A stretch of DNA of 44,291 nucleotides from Marinoscillum sp. (GTDB taxonomy: Bacteria > Bacteroidota > Bacteroidia > Cytophagales > Cyclobacteriaceae). Positions 16,844 to 25,804 of this stretch are shown piece after piece; the first letter of the stretch is position 1; each line of letters opens with the position of its first letter. The notes under the pieces are model-generated. The model did not search any database and had not been told where the DNA came from. It worked only from the letters and a program-made list of their open reading frames with translations. A program made the translations under genes and the position numbers. The stretch is from the NCBI GenBank assembly GCA_024305105.1, contig JAMWZA010000032.1, positions 1 to 44,291 on the forward strand, written 5' to 3'.

Positions 16844-19800
16844 ATGAACAAACACATACGCAAATTTCTAACAGGCACACGGTTCTGCTTATTAATGATC
16901 TTTTCCGTTTTGGCCATAGCAAATCTAGATGCTCAATCCAGTTCCATTACTGGAACAGTTTTGGACTCAGAAACTTCAGAACCACTACCTGGAGTGACTG
17001 TTCTTTTAAAGGGCACGAATACAGGAACGACCACAGACATAGATGGTAAGTACAAAATCAATCTTTCCGATGATGTGAAGACTCCGGTACTGGTGTATTC
17101 CTTCGTTGGGTTTACCAAACAAGAGGTAAGTGTAGGAGGCAGGTCTATTGTAGATGTTGATCTTAAGGTTGACATGCAGTCTCTGGATGAGGTGATAGTC
17201 GTCGGTTATGGGAGTCAAAAAAAGAGTCTCTTAACTGGTTCTATTTCCAAAATAGACGAAAAAACACTTGATAATATCAAAACGGTGAGAGTAGAGCAGG
17301 CGCTTCAGGGAGCTGCTCCCGGGGTTATGGTCATGAGCAACTCAGGTCAACCGGGAGATGGCTGGACTGTCAATATTCGTGGTTTCGGAACACCCGGTGG
17401 TGCAGAGCCTCTCTACATTATTGATGGCCTCCCATTAAGTGGTGCAGCTTTGGATATCCTTAACCCTAATGACATTAAGTCAATGGAAGTTTTGAAAGAC
17501 GCTGCTGCTGCTGCTATATATGGAGCCCGAGGTGCAAACGGGGTGGTTATTATCACTACCAAAACGGGGAAATCAAATACTAAGCCATCCATTACTTATC
17601 AAGGTTTCTATGGCGTGCAAAACCCATGGCAAAGACAAGATGTCTTGAATAGTCAGCAATATGTGCGAGTCCTCAATGAAGCATATGTGAACGATGGAAA
17701 ATCGCCATTTTTTAGCGCTGAAGATATCTCAAACATAACTGCTGATACAGATTGGCAGGATGCTATGTATTATGAAAATGCTCCTAAGCAAAGTCACCAT
17801 GTGGGCCTAACAGGGGGTAATGAGTTTGGTAATTTTTCTTCCTCATTATCATACTTTCAGCAGGATGGAATTATCGCAAAAGGCAAATCAAACTTTGAAA
17901 GAATCAATTTTCGTATCAATGGAACCAGAAAGGTCAATCGATTAGAGCTTGGAGCCAATATCAATGTAGCTCAAATCAACACAAAAGGAATTTCTACGAA
18001 CTCTCAATACGGTGGGGGTATTAATCAGGCGATAAATTTGCCTCCGATCATCCCAATCACCAACTCCGATGGATCATGGGGAATTCCAGAAGACTTTGGT
18101 CTGTCCATGCAGGAGGTAGTGAATCCTATAGCATTGCTTTCTTATGTCAATAGTGAGTCAGGCACGTTCAAGGGAATTGGAGGCGTCAATGCTTCGTTCG
18201 AAATTCTAGAGGGACTTGTGTTCAAAACGGCTTATTCGGGAGAGGTGGCTTACGTCAAATCGAGATCTTTCAGTCCTATTTATAGAATTAATGCTACCAA
18301 TAAGAACGAAATCTCTTCGGTATCACAAAGTTCGAACTTGTACGTAAAAGGCAACTGGGACAACACCCTGACCTATAAGAAATCTATAGGATCACACAAT
18401 CTGACTTTTTTATTAGGGACAACAAGGTTTCGTGAATATTCAGAAGGTTTAGGCGGGTCAAAAGACAGCTTGATATTCGATACATTTGATAAGGCTTATA
18501 TCGATAATTCCTTACAAGTTCAAGGTAGAGTTGGAGGCAGCTTTAATAATGAACACACCTTGCAATCGTACTTTGGTAGAATCTATTACAACTTTAGTGA
18601 AAAATACCTTGTTGAGGTTGTACTAAGAGCAGATGGCTCCTCTAGATTTGGTAAAAACAACAGGTATGGTTTCTTTCCTGCGTTCTCAGCAGGATGGGCG
18701 TTTACAGAAGAAGACTTCATGCCTAATCTTTCGTTTCTAGATTTTGGTAAAATCAGAGCTAGCTGGGGACAAAACGGAAACGAAAATATTGGAGATTTCA
18801 ATTTCACCTCTCTAATATCACAGGGTCACTACTACAATTTTGGATTGAATCAGACACTGTACAATGGAATCCAACCTGCATTTCTCCCCAATGCTGATTT
18901 GCGATGGGAAGCTTCAGAGCAGTTAGACTTTGGCCTGGATCTCATGCTATTGGATGGCAAAATCGGCATTACCTTCGATTACTATGAGAAAACTAATAAG
19001 GATTGGTTGCTGGATGGAACGGGGAACTATCCTAGAGTGCTCGGAAATCTCGTTGGTACCATAAATGCTGGGGAAGTAAAAAATACCGGTTATGAGCTTG
19101 AAATCAACTATAAAGAAATTTTCTCTAACGGCATTCAGGTTAATGTAGGACTATCAGGCTCTACCAATAAAAATGAAGTCACGGAAATCATAGAAGGAAC
19201 TGACCATTTATTGGGAGCAGGTGGAGGTCATGGTCAAGGAACCATATTGAGGGGTACAGTTGGTATGCCACTGGGATACTTTTGGGGCTATAAGACCGAT
19301 GGCATCTTCAATCACCCTGCGGAGCTTGCAAAAGCACCTCATCAACCATTTGCAGAAGTAGGAGATCTCATCTTTGTAGATACAAACGAGGATGGGACAC
19401 TGGACGAAACAGATAAACAGGAATTAGGTACTCCTTATCCTAAACTAATGATGGGACTAAACCTATCAGTGGAGTATAAAAATTTCGACCTATCCACGTT
19501 CTGGTATTCTGCTCTGGGCCACCAGATCTGGAATGCCACGAGAAGAGCTGACCTGATCGTTTCAAATTACTCTACCACTATCCTTGATCGTTGGACAGAA
19601 TCAAATACGGATACGAGTATTCCAAGAGTAACGAGCTCTGACCTCAATAGATCTTGGAGAAACCCTTCTGACTTCTATCTAGAAGACGCTGATTATTTAA
19701 GACTTAAGAATATCACTCTTGGATACACCCTACCTCGTCAGATGACGGAGCGTCTAAGAATATCTGATGTTAGGTTTTATGTCACCTCCGAGAACCTACT

Positions 19801-19924
19801 AACCTTCACTAAGTACTCAGGAATGGAAGTGGAAGTTGGTGGAGGAGCTTTGGGTATGGGTATCGATTATGGAGTCTATCCCCAGGCAAAGACGTTTGTC
19901 GGTGGAGTTAATGTAACATTTTGA
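16844..19924 (+). CDS. SusC/RagA-family TonB-linked outer membrane transporter
   Basis: This 1026-residue outer-membrane protein imports oligosaccharides using TonB energy. After a signal peptide ending near ANLDAQSS it has a carboxypeptidase-D regulatory-like domain (about residues 33-110, TGTVLDSETSEPLPGVTVLLKG). Next come the TonB box region SLDEVIVVGYG, the plug with EVLKDAAAAAIYGARGANG (the SusC family signature) and a long beta-barrel that ends in an aromatic residue (NVTF). It works as a complex with the adjacent SusD lipoprotein. The stop codon lies 17 bp before the SusD ATG. It is the first transport gene of the PUL, preceded by a 190-bp gap that should hold the promoter. Confidence 0.97.
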   Translation: MNKHIRKFLTGTRFCLLMIFSVLAIANLDAQSSSITGTVLDSETSEPLPGVTVLLKGTNTGTTTDIDGKYKINLSDDVKTPVLVYSFVGFTKQEVSVGGRSIVDVDLKVDMQSLDEVIVVGYGSQKKSLLTGSISKIDEKTLDNIKTVRVEQALQGAAPGVMVMSNSGQPGDGWTVNIRGFGTPGGAEPLYIIDGLPLSGAALDILNPNDIKSMEVLKDAAAAAIYGARGANGVVIITTKTGKSNTKPSITYQGFYGVQNPWQRQDVLNSQQYVRVLNEAYVNDGKSPFFSAEDISNITADTDWQDAMYYENAPKQSHHVGLTGGNEFGNFSSSLSYFQQDGIIAKGKSNFERINFRINGTRKVNRLELGANINVAQINTKGISTNSQYGGGINQAINLPPIIPITNSDGSWGIPEDFGLSMQEVVNPIALLSYVNSESGTFKGIGGVNASFEILEGLVFKTAYSGEVAYVKSRSFSPIYRINATNKNEISSVSQSSNLYVKGNWDNTLTYKKSIGSHNLTFLLGTTRFREYSEGLGGSKDSLIFDTFDKAYIDNSLQVQGRVGGSFNNEHTLQSYFGRIYYNFSEKYLVEVVLRADGSSRFGKNNRYGFFPAFSAGWAFTEEDFMPNLSFLDFGKIRASWGQNGNENIGDFNFTSLISQGHYYNFGLNQTLYNGIQPAFLPNADLRWEASEQLDFGLDLMLLDGKIGITFDYYEKTNKDWLLDGTGNYPRVLGNLVGTINAGEVKNTGYELEINYKEIFSNGIQVNVGLSGSTNKNEVTEIIEGTDHLLGAGGGHGQGTILRGTVGMPLGYFWGYKTDGIFNHPAELAKAPHQPFAEVGDLIFVDTNEDGTLDETDKQELGTPYPKLMMGLNLSVEYKNFDLSTFWYSALGHQIWNATRRADLIVSNYSTTILDRWTESNTDTSIPRVTSSDLNRSWRNPSDFYLEDADYLRLKNITLGYTLPRQMTERLRISDVRFYVTSENLLTFTKYSGMEVEVGGGALGMGIDYGVYPQAKTFVGGVNVTF

Positions 19925-19941
19925 TTTTAAAGGATTCAATT

Positions 19942-21549
19942 ATGAGAAATATCATATACAAAGCTTTAAGTGTAGTTATCCTGCTAGGAGCTGTAGGTTG
20001 CTCAGACGATTTTCTGGAGCTGGAACCAAAGTTAAATAAGCTGGAAGCCAATGCTTATCAAAACGAAAACGATGCTTTGCAGGCGATGGTGGCAGTTTAC
20101 CATGTCTTTGCCGTACAGCCTTGGATTCATGTACCCATGCAATCGGACATGTTCAGTGATGATGCTTTTACAGCTGGAGAGCCTGGTGGGGGAATGCAGC
20201 AGTTTCAGGAACAAGAAAATTCAACTGTAACTCCAGAAAACACTGCTGCAGCAGACTTATGGAATAAATGTTATTCTGGTATTTACCGGGCGAATGTTTA
20301 TTTGGAGAAAGAAAGTGGAATAGAGTGGACGACAGATGGTCTTCAAGCAAGAATGAAAGCTGAAGTGAGAGTATTACGAGCACATTTTTATTGGGATCTA
20401 GTGAGACATTTCGGATGGGTCCCTCTGGTCACTTCTCAGTTTGAAGATTTTCAAGCTTCTAAGGAAGTCACTCAGGTAACGCCTGAAGAGGTTTTGACTT
20501 TTATTGCTACCGAGCTTTTAGAATCTGTAGATGACCTGCCTCAGATAGCCACAGATGAAGAAAAAGGAAGAGTCACAGCAGATATGGTAACTACCTTGAT
20601 GGCAAGAATCTATTTGCTACATGAGGGCTTCTTCCAGCCTGTATTAGGTGTGTCTGATAGTTGGCAGGATGCCAATGGTACCGTAATAGATGAAGCTTAT
20701 GTTAAAGGTCGTGTAGATGAACTCTTAGCGAGTGGTAGGTATTCATTGCTAGCTGATTACAACGATGTTTTTGATTGGGCCAATGAAAATTCTGAAGAAT
20801 CTATTTTCGAATGGCAATATTCGGAAAATGCACTTTCCAATGATTGGAGTGGTTGGGGTATCCGAGGCAATTTTGCCGTGGTGTATTTTGGGCCAAGAAC
20901 TCCTGAAGGCGATCCGGAAATTGCTGAGGGTTGGAGCTTCAATACCCTTTCATGGTCGCTGTATGATGAATTTGAAACTGGAGACCCAAGATTGGATGCT
21001 ACGATTTATGATGCTGATGCCAACCTTACGAGTTATGCTCCAGGATATCAGAACACCGGTTATTTCAATGCGAAATACATGCCAAGGACTGCCTACAGAT
21101 CTACTGAAGGAGGTAATCCAGACCACAACTGGAGAGTCAATTATAAGGACATGAGATTATCGGAACTCTATTTGATTGGAGCAGAGCTCCATTTAAATAG
21201 CAATCCTTCTTTAGCTACTGAATATCTAAATACAGTGAGGGTGAGAGCTATGGGTGAGTCAGCCAGACTGAACAGCATAACCCTTGATGATATCTATCAT
21301 GAACGAAGAGTGGAGTTGGCGTGTGAGGGCCATAGAAAATGGGATCTGCTTCGCAGGGGACTTGATTATGCGAAAACCAGGATCGACCAATCCTTTGATG
21401 CTCCAGCGGGGATAGAAAATGCCAACGAGTTTAATAATGGGGTGTTCATTCAGGATACATGGGGTATGCTGCCCATTCCAGCATCTGAAATCCGACTCAC
21501 CAATGAAGGACAATTAAAGCAATATGTACCTGCCTATGGCGGAGGGTAA
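19942..21549 (+). CDS. SusD/RagB-family nutrient-binding outer membrane lipoprotein
   Basis: This is a 535-residue lipoprotein of the RagB/SusD family, the surface lid that captures glycan for the SusC channel. The signal peptide ends in a lipobox-like LLGAVGC, followed by SDDFLELEPK, a typical mature start. TPR-type helices carry family signatures such as RMKAEVRVLRAHFYWDLVRHFGWVPLV and the C-terminal YHERRVELACEGHRKWDLLR. An in-frame TTG at 19921 would overlap the susC stop, but ATG at 19942 gives a clean lipoprotein signal, so I prefer it. It must be co-transcribed with susC. The bound glycan cannot be read. Confidence 0.96.
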   Translation: MRNIIYKALSVVILLGAVGCSDDFLELEPKLNKLEANAYQNENDALQAMVAVYHVFAVQPWIHVPMQSDMFSDDAFTAGEPGGGMQQFQEQENSTVTPENTAAADLWNKCYSGIYRANVYLEKESGIEWTTDGLQARMKAEVRVLRAHFYWDLVRHFGWVPLVTSQFEDFQASKEVTQVTPEEVLTFIATELLESVDDLPQIATDEEKGRVTADMVTTLMARIYLLHEGFFQPVLGVSDSWQDANGTVIDEAYVKGRVDELLASGRYSLLADYNDVFDWANENSEESIFEWQYSENALSNDWSGWGIRGNFAVVYFGPRTPEGDPEIAEGWSFNTLSWSLYDEFETGDPRLDATIYDADANLTSYAPGYQNTGYFNAKYMPRTAYRSTEGGNPDHNWRVNYKDMRLSELYLIGAELHLNSNPSLATEYLNTVRVRAMGESARLNSITLDDIYHERRVELACEGHRKWDLLRRGLDYAKTRIDQSFDAPAGIENANEFNNGVFIQDTWGMLPIPASEIRLTNEGQLKQYVPAYGGG

Positions 21550-21596
21550 TGCTATTGACAATAAATACAAGATTAGTAACTCTAAACAACTAAAAA

Positions 21597-22445
21597 ATGA
21601 AAACGAATTCTTACATTAAATCAGTGATCTTATTCAGCCTTGGGCTGTTAGTTTTTGGAATATCCTCTTGTGAAGAGGAAGAACCTATCGATCCCCCACT
21701 TGCTTTCTTTACAGCGGAAGTAGATGCGTCGGATAATCTTACATGGAGTTTTACAAATGATTCTCAAGGAGCAGATACCTACAGCTGGGATTTTGGTGAT
21801 GAAACTGGTACTTCTACAGAAGCAAGTCCATCATATACCTATGCAGCTGCTGGAACATATACGGTAGTGCTGACTACAACCAACGATGGCGGAGAGGACA
21901 CTCACACTGAATCGATTGTAGTTCAAGATAATGCCGCTGTTAATGAGTTGTCAAACGGCGAATTTACTGATGAGTCAGAATGGACTGTTCAGCAATTCAA
22001 TACGTTCAGCAATGCCACAGTATCAATTGCTGATGGAGTGTTGGCTGTAACTGAAGTAGACCCAGATGCTGGCTGGGGTGGAGAAGCACATGGAGGAGTG
22101 TGGCAGTCGGTGACTGTCGAAGCAGGCACTTACGCTTTCGATCTAGATGTGACTACATCTGGTGCTGATGAATTGTGGGCTGAAGTTTGGGTTGGAAGTG
22201 CTGAGCCAGAGGCTGATGATGATTACAATGGCGATGATGGTGCAACGGCGGTTTTGATACTAAACACATGGGATTGCGCAGATCATGCCAATCATACCGG
22301 CTCTTTAGCTGCAGACAATTGTCGAGCAGAAGGTAACACCTTAGAGTTGGAAGACGGGACCTATTATGTGGTGATACGCACAGGAGGCATTACTTTCCCT
22401 GCAGATGGCGTTATCATTGATAATGCTTCAATGTTCAAACAATAA
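21597..22445 (+). CDS. PKD-domain surface lipoprotein, putative glycan-binding protein
   Basis: This 282-residue lipoprotein has a signal ending FGISSC followed by acidic EEEEPIDPP, resembling lipoprotein export signals used for surface exposure in Bacteroidota. A PKD domain spans about residues 35-110, with the family motif YSWDFGDETG and a later YTYAAAGTYTVVLTTTNDGG. The C-terminal 165 residues form a beta-rich jelly-roll-like module (GGVWQSVTVEAGTYAFDLDV...) with many aromatic and acidic residues. Placed right after susD, it fits the SusE/F-like surface glycan-binding position. The binding role is an inference from position and architecture; no catalytic residues are visible. Confidence 0.85.
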   Translation: MKTNSYIKSVILFSLGLLVFGISSCEEEEPIDPPLAFFTAEVDASDNLTWSFTNDSQGADTYSWDFGDETGTSTEASPSYTYAAAGTYTVVLTTTNDGGEDTHTESIVVQDNAAVNELSNGEFTDESEWTVQQFNTFSNATVSIADGVLAVTEVDPDAGWGGEAHGGVWQSVTVEAGTYAFDLDVTTSGADELWAEVWVGSAEPEADDDYNGDDGATAVLILNTWDCADHANHTGSLAADNCRAEGNTLELEDGTYYVVIRTGGITFPADGVIIDNASMFKQ

Positions 22446-22469
22446 TAAGAGACTTCTTCATAGTTCATA

Positions 22470-22501
22470 GGTTAGGGAGCTATTCATTTTGCTCCCTAAC
22501 C
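22470..22501 (+). terminator. Strong hairpin between the SusCD genes and the glycoside hydrolase genes
   Basis: GGTTAGGGAGC and GCTCCCTAACC form a perfect 11-bp stem with a 10-base loop, 25 bp after the lipoprotein stop. No clear U-run follows (GATAACTTA), so it may be a weak terminator, an mRNA-stabilising end or an attenuator reducing expression of the hydrolase genes relative to susCD. Confidence 0.7.
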
Positions 22502-22641
22502 GATAACTTAGATTTCACACTTGAGTGATCAATTGGTTTGTACGTCTTTGTCATTAGTAGAAATGAGCATTCCAAAAAGAAAAAGATACTCATACAAAAC
22601 ATGTAATGATTTCTAGTCAAATTCCTTTATTGAAGTATCAT

Positions 22642-24093
22642 ATGAGCAGAGTAACTGTCCTATTATTTCTGTTATTCACTCTAATTGTCAGATGCACCAA
22701 CGGTCAAATGATTGATCACACCAGACAAGCTGAATATTTCGAAGAAGGCAATATCTCTTTGTTTCCTTCAAAAAGTTCTAAGGTAGCCATTACGCTCACG
22801 CTTGCAGACGGGTCGCAAAAATTTGTCAGTCAAGAACCTGCTATTTTGGGTTACAACGATTCCAGTCTGGTGATTCATGTCTCCGAGCAGGAGGCTTTTC
22901 AATCCATGGATGGTTTCGGGTTTGCGCTGACTGGCGGTAGTGCGATTCATCTAAACTCTATGAGTTCCTCAGCAAGAAAGGAGTTGCTTCAAGAGTTGTT
23001 TGGTCAGTCACCTGGCGAACTCAATTTCAGCTTTATCCGAGTTAGTATCGGAGCATCAGATCTAGATCAGACACCTTTCAGTTACGTTGATGCGCAGGAC
23101 TATGATCTTGATTCATTTTCGCTAACACGAGATAAGCAGAATATGATTCCGATAATAAAGGAAATATTGGAAATCAATCCTGATTTAAAAATAATGGCCT
23201 CACCATGGTCGCCACCAATATGGATGAAATCAAATAATAGCAGTATTGGAGGGTCCTTGTTGCCCATTTACTATAGTTCCTATGCCAGCTATTTTGTGCG
23301 CTATATCAAGGCCATGAAACAAGAAGGTATCAATATTGAGTTCATTAGTATTCAGAATGAGCCACTACATGATGGTAACAACCCAAGTTTATACATGCCA
23401 GCTGATGAGCAGGCCGCCTTTATTAAGAAAGGTCTTGGCCCTAGATTTGAGCAGGAAGGTATTGAAACCAAAGTATTGATATATGATCACAATGTGGATC
23501 GCATAGATTATCCCATCTCAATATTGGATGATGATGAAGCGAATAAATATGTCTACGGAAGTGCGTTTCATTTGTATGCAGGAGATATTTCCGATATCTC
23601 TGAAGTGCATTCTTTACATCCCGATAAGCACATTTACTTTACAGAACAGTGGTACGGTGCACATGGTAATTTTTCTGAAGATTTAAAGTGGCACATTCGA
23701 GAGGTCATCATCGGTTCAGTCAGAAATTGGAGTAAAGGAGTAATCGAGTGGAATTTAACTTCAAGTAGTTCATTGGAACCACATACAGATGGTGGATGCA
23801 ATCAGTGCCTCGGAGCGATTACCGTAGATGGTGATGAAGTAATACGCAACGCTGGCTATTACGTTATGGGGCATGTATCAAGCTTCGTGCCTCCGGGAAG
23901 TAAGCGTATCAATTCTACATATTATCAAAGTTTGCCAAATGTGGCATTCCGAACACCTGAAAATGATATTGTGCTACTAGTTCTTAATGACACCGAGGAT
24001 GTACAACAAATTGGCGTAAATCAGCAGGAAACAAAATTTTCTGTTAATCTGAAATCAGGTTCAGTAGCCACATTTAAATGGAAAAATGAATGA
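22642..24093 (+). CDS. Glycoside hydrolase family 30 enzyme (first of two)
   Basis: This is an exported retaining beta-glycosidase of GH30. With the ATG at 22642 it has 483 residues and begins with a signal peptide (MSRVTVLLFLLFTLIVRC). An upstream in-frame ATG at 22606 would add 12 residues. The family pattern is clear: FGFALTGGSAIHL, RVSIGASDLD, MASPWSPPIWMKSN, the acid/base in ISIQNEPLHDG (E252 counted from 22606) and the nucleophile in IYFTEQWYG (E347). A short C-terminal beta domain follows. GH30 members hydrolyse beta-1,6-glucan, beta-glucosides or xylan. With its GH5/CBM6 neighbours, beta-1,6 or mixed-linked glucan is the likeliest substrate, by inference. Confidence 0.93.
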   Translation: MSRVTVLLFLLFTLIVRCTNGQMIDHTRQAEYFEEGNISLFPSKSSKVAITLTLADGSQKFVSQEPAILGYNDSSLVIHVSEQEAFQSMDGFGFALTGGSAIHLNSMSSSARKELLQELFGQSPGELNFSFIRVSIGASDLDQTPFSYVDAQDYDLDSFSLTRDKQNMIPIIKEILEINPDLKIMASPWSPPIWMKSNNSSIGGSLLPIYYSSYASYFVRYIKAMKQEGINIEFISIQNEPLHDGNNPSLYMPADEQAAFIKKGLGPRFEQEGIETKVLIYDHNVDRIDYPISILDDDEANKYVYGSAFHLYAGDISDISEVHSLHPDKHIYFTEQWYGAHGNFSEDLKWHIREVIIGSVRNWSKGVIEWNLTSSSSLEPHTDGGCNQCLGAITVDGDEVIRNAGYYVMGHVSSFVPPGSKRINSTYYQSLPNVAFRTPENDIVLLVLNDTEDVQQIGVNQQETKFSVNLKSGSVATFKWKNE

Positions 24094-24266
24094 TGAATTT
24101 GGTCTGAATTTAAGGGTGTTACTTGAATGTGGCGAGATGAAGCTTACTTGGTCCAGATAGTGATCAGTCTCTTTCTGTAAATAATGGTGTGAATCAAGAT
24201 CGATCCAAAAAGCCAACTGCAAATAATTTCACCTTAGACAGTGAACTAACATTAATAAAAAACACA

Positions 24267-25742
24267 ATGAGTCGATTAGCCATTTTACTTACTTTATCAA
24301 TCGTCACAGTTAGTTGTTACAACGCTCAAAAGAAGAGGGATAACAATTCACTGTCAAGCCAAATTGAATATCCTGAAACACCCAAATTGGCCGTTGTTTA
24401 TGAGACCGCTAGCGATACAGATATGCGGCTTGAAAAAGTAGGAGGGTTTGAATTTGTGGAAAGGACACAAGCATTAGAAACGGAGAAATCTATTTTTCTG
24501 AACCCTAACAAACAATTTCAAACTTTTTTAGGAGTGGGTGGAGCCATTACCGATGCGAGTGCTGAGGTGTTCGCTAAGCTTTCTCCTGAAAAACAACAAG
24601 AACTGATGGATGCGTATTTTGGTGAAGAGGGCATTCATTACAATATCCTTCGGACGTCCATTCACAGCGCTGATTTTGGAACAGGTAGTCACACGTATAT
24701 AAAGGAAGGGGACAAAGAACTTAAAACCTTTTCTGTTGTAAAAGACAAAAAGTATCGAATACCGATGATCAAACGAGCCCTCGGTATGATTGGGGAAGAA
24801 GCTGTCTTCTATGCCAGTCCATGGAGTCCACCGGCATTCATGAAATCCAACAAGAATATGCTTCGGGGTGGGAAATTATTGCCTGAATATTATGACACCT
24901 GGGCCAACTATTATGTAAGGTTTATTGATGCTTACGAGGCTGAAGGAATGCCTATCTGGGGAGTGACCATACAGAATGAGCCAATGGCCACACAACGATG
25001 GGAATCATGTATCTATACGGCGGAAGAAGAGCGAGATTTCCTTAAGAACCACCTTGGTCCAGTGATGGAGAAAGCTGGTTATGGTGATAAAAACATTGTG
25101 GTGTGGGATCACAACAGGGACCTGATCACCAATCGAGCGAACACAATATTTGGAGACCCGGAAGCTGCAAAATATGCCTGGGGTATCGGTTTTCACTGGT
25201 ACGAAACCTGGACAGGAGGAGATCCTAAATTTGATAACCTCGGACTTATCAATGAGGCCTACCCTGACAAAAAGTTATTATTTACCGAAGGATGCAATGA
25301 AAATTTTGATTCTACAAAATATCAACATTGGCCCAATGCAGAGCGGTATGGACGGTCGATGATCAACGATTTTAATAACGGTACAGTGGGCTGGACCGAC
25401 TGGAACATCCTTCTTGATCAAAACGGAGGGCCGAATCACGTCGAGAATTTCTGCTTTGCACCCATTCATGCGGATTTGAGGACAGATGAATTAATCTATA
25501 CGCCATCATATTTCTATTTAGGGCACTTTTCAAAGTTCATTAAGCCTGGAGCAAAACGCATTAGTACCTCTTCAAGTCAAAGTGATTTAGAAAGTACTTC
25601 ATGGATGAATCCAGATGGAGAGATAGTCACTATTGTCATGAATGCCACAAGTAACAAACAGGATTATTCATTGTATATCGGAGAGGTAGAGTCAAAATTG
25701 AAGATTAATGCACGCTCAATTCAAACGATAGTTACGAGATAA
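24267..25742 (+). CDS. Glycoside hydrolase family 30 enzyme (second of two)
   Basis: This is a second GH30 enzyme, 491 residues from ATG 24267, with a signal ending LSIVTVSC that may be lipidated. A GTG 78 bp upstream would extend it but adds a hydrophilic stretch before the signal, so it is unlikely. Diagnostic segments are GVGGAITDASAEVF, RTSIHSADFGTG, YASPWSPPAFMKSN, the acid/base glutamate in VTIQNEPMATQRWE (E238) and the nucleophile in LLFTEGCNEN (E341). It keeps the G-x-G-G-A-x-T-D-A opening of the glucocerebrosidase-like GH30_1 group and differs clearly from its neighbour, so the two are paralogues with probably different linkage preference. It lies 170 bp after the first. Confidence 0.94.
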   Translation: MSRLAILLTLSIVTVSCYNAQKKRDNNSLSSQIEYPETPKLAVVYETASDTDMRLEKVGGFEFVERTQALETEKSIFLNPNKQFQTFLGVGGAITDASAEVFAKLSPEKQQELMDAYFGEEGIHYNILRTSIHSADFGTGSHTYIKEGDKELKTFSVVKDKKYRIPMIKRALGMIGEEAVFYASPWSPPAFMKSNKNMLRGGKLLPEYYDTWANYYVRFIDAYEAEGMPIWGVTIQNEPMATQRWESCIYTAEEERDFLKNHLGPVMEKAGYGDKNIVVWDHNRDLITNRANTIFGDPEAAKYAWGIGFHWYETWTGGDPKFDNLGLINEAYPDKKLLFTEGCNENFDSTKYQHWPNAERYGRSMINDFNNGTVGWTDWNILLDQNGGPNHVENFCFAPIHADLRTDELIYTPSYFYLGHFSKFIKPGAKRISTSSSQSDLESTSWMNPDGEIVTIVMNATSNKQDYSLYIGEVESKLKINARSIQTIVTR

Positions 25743-25804
25743 ACAATTTAATCACCACAGGTTCGGATTTTGGATCAGAACTGAAATTGACTTAAAAATA
25801 AAAT

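Noticed and set aside
19921-19941. TTG start for the SusD gene overlapping the susC stop
   Set aside because: The seven extra residues precede an otherwise perfect lipoprotein signal; ATG at 19942 is the better start.
20765-21154. 129-codon plus-strand ORF inside the SusD gene
   Set aside because: It is a shadow frame of a complete SusD protein.
24189-24266. GTG start adding 26 residues to the second GH30 enzyme
   Set aside because: The added part is hydrophilic and would bury the signal peptide; ATG 24267 is more natural.
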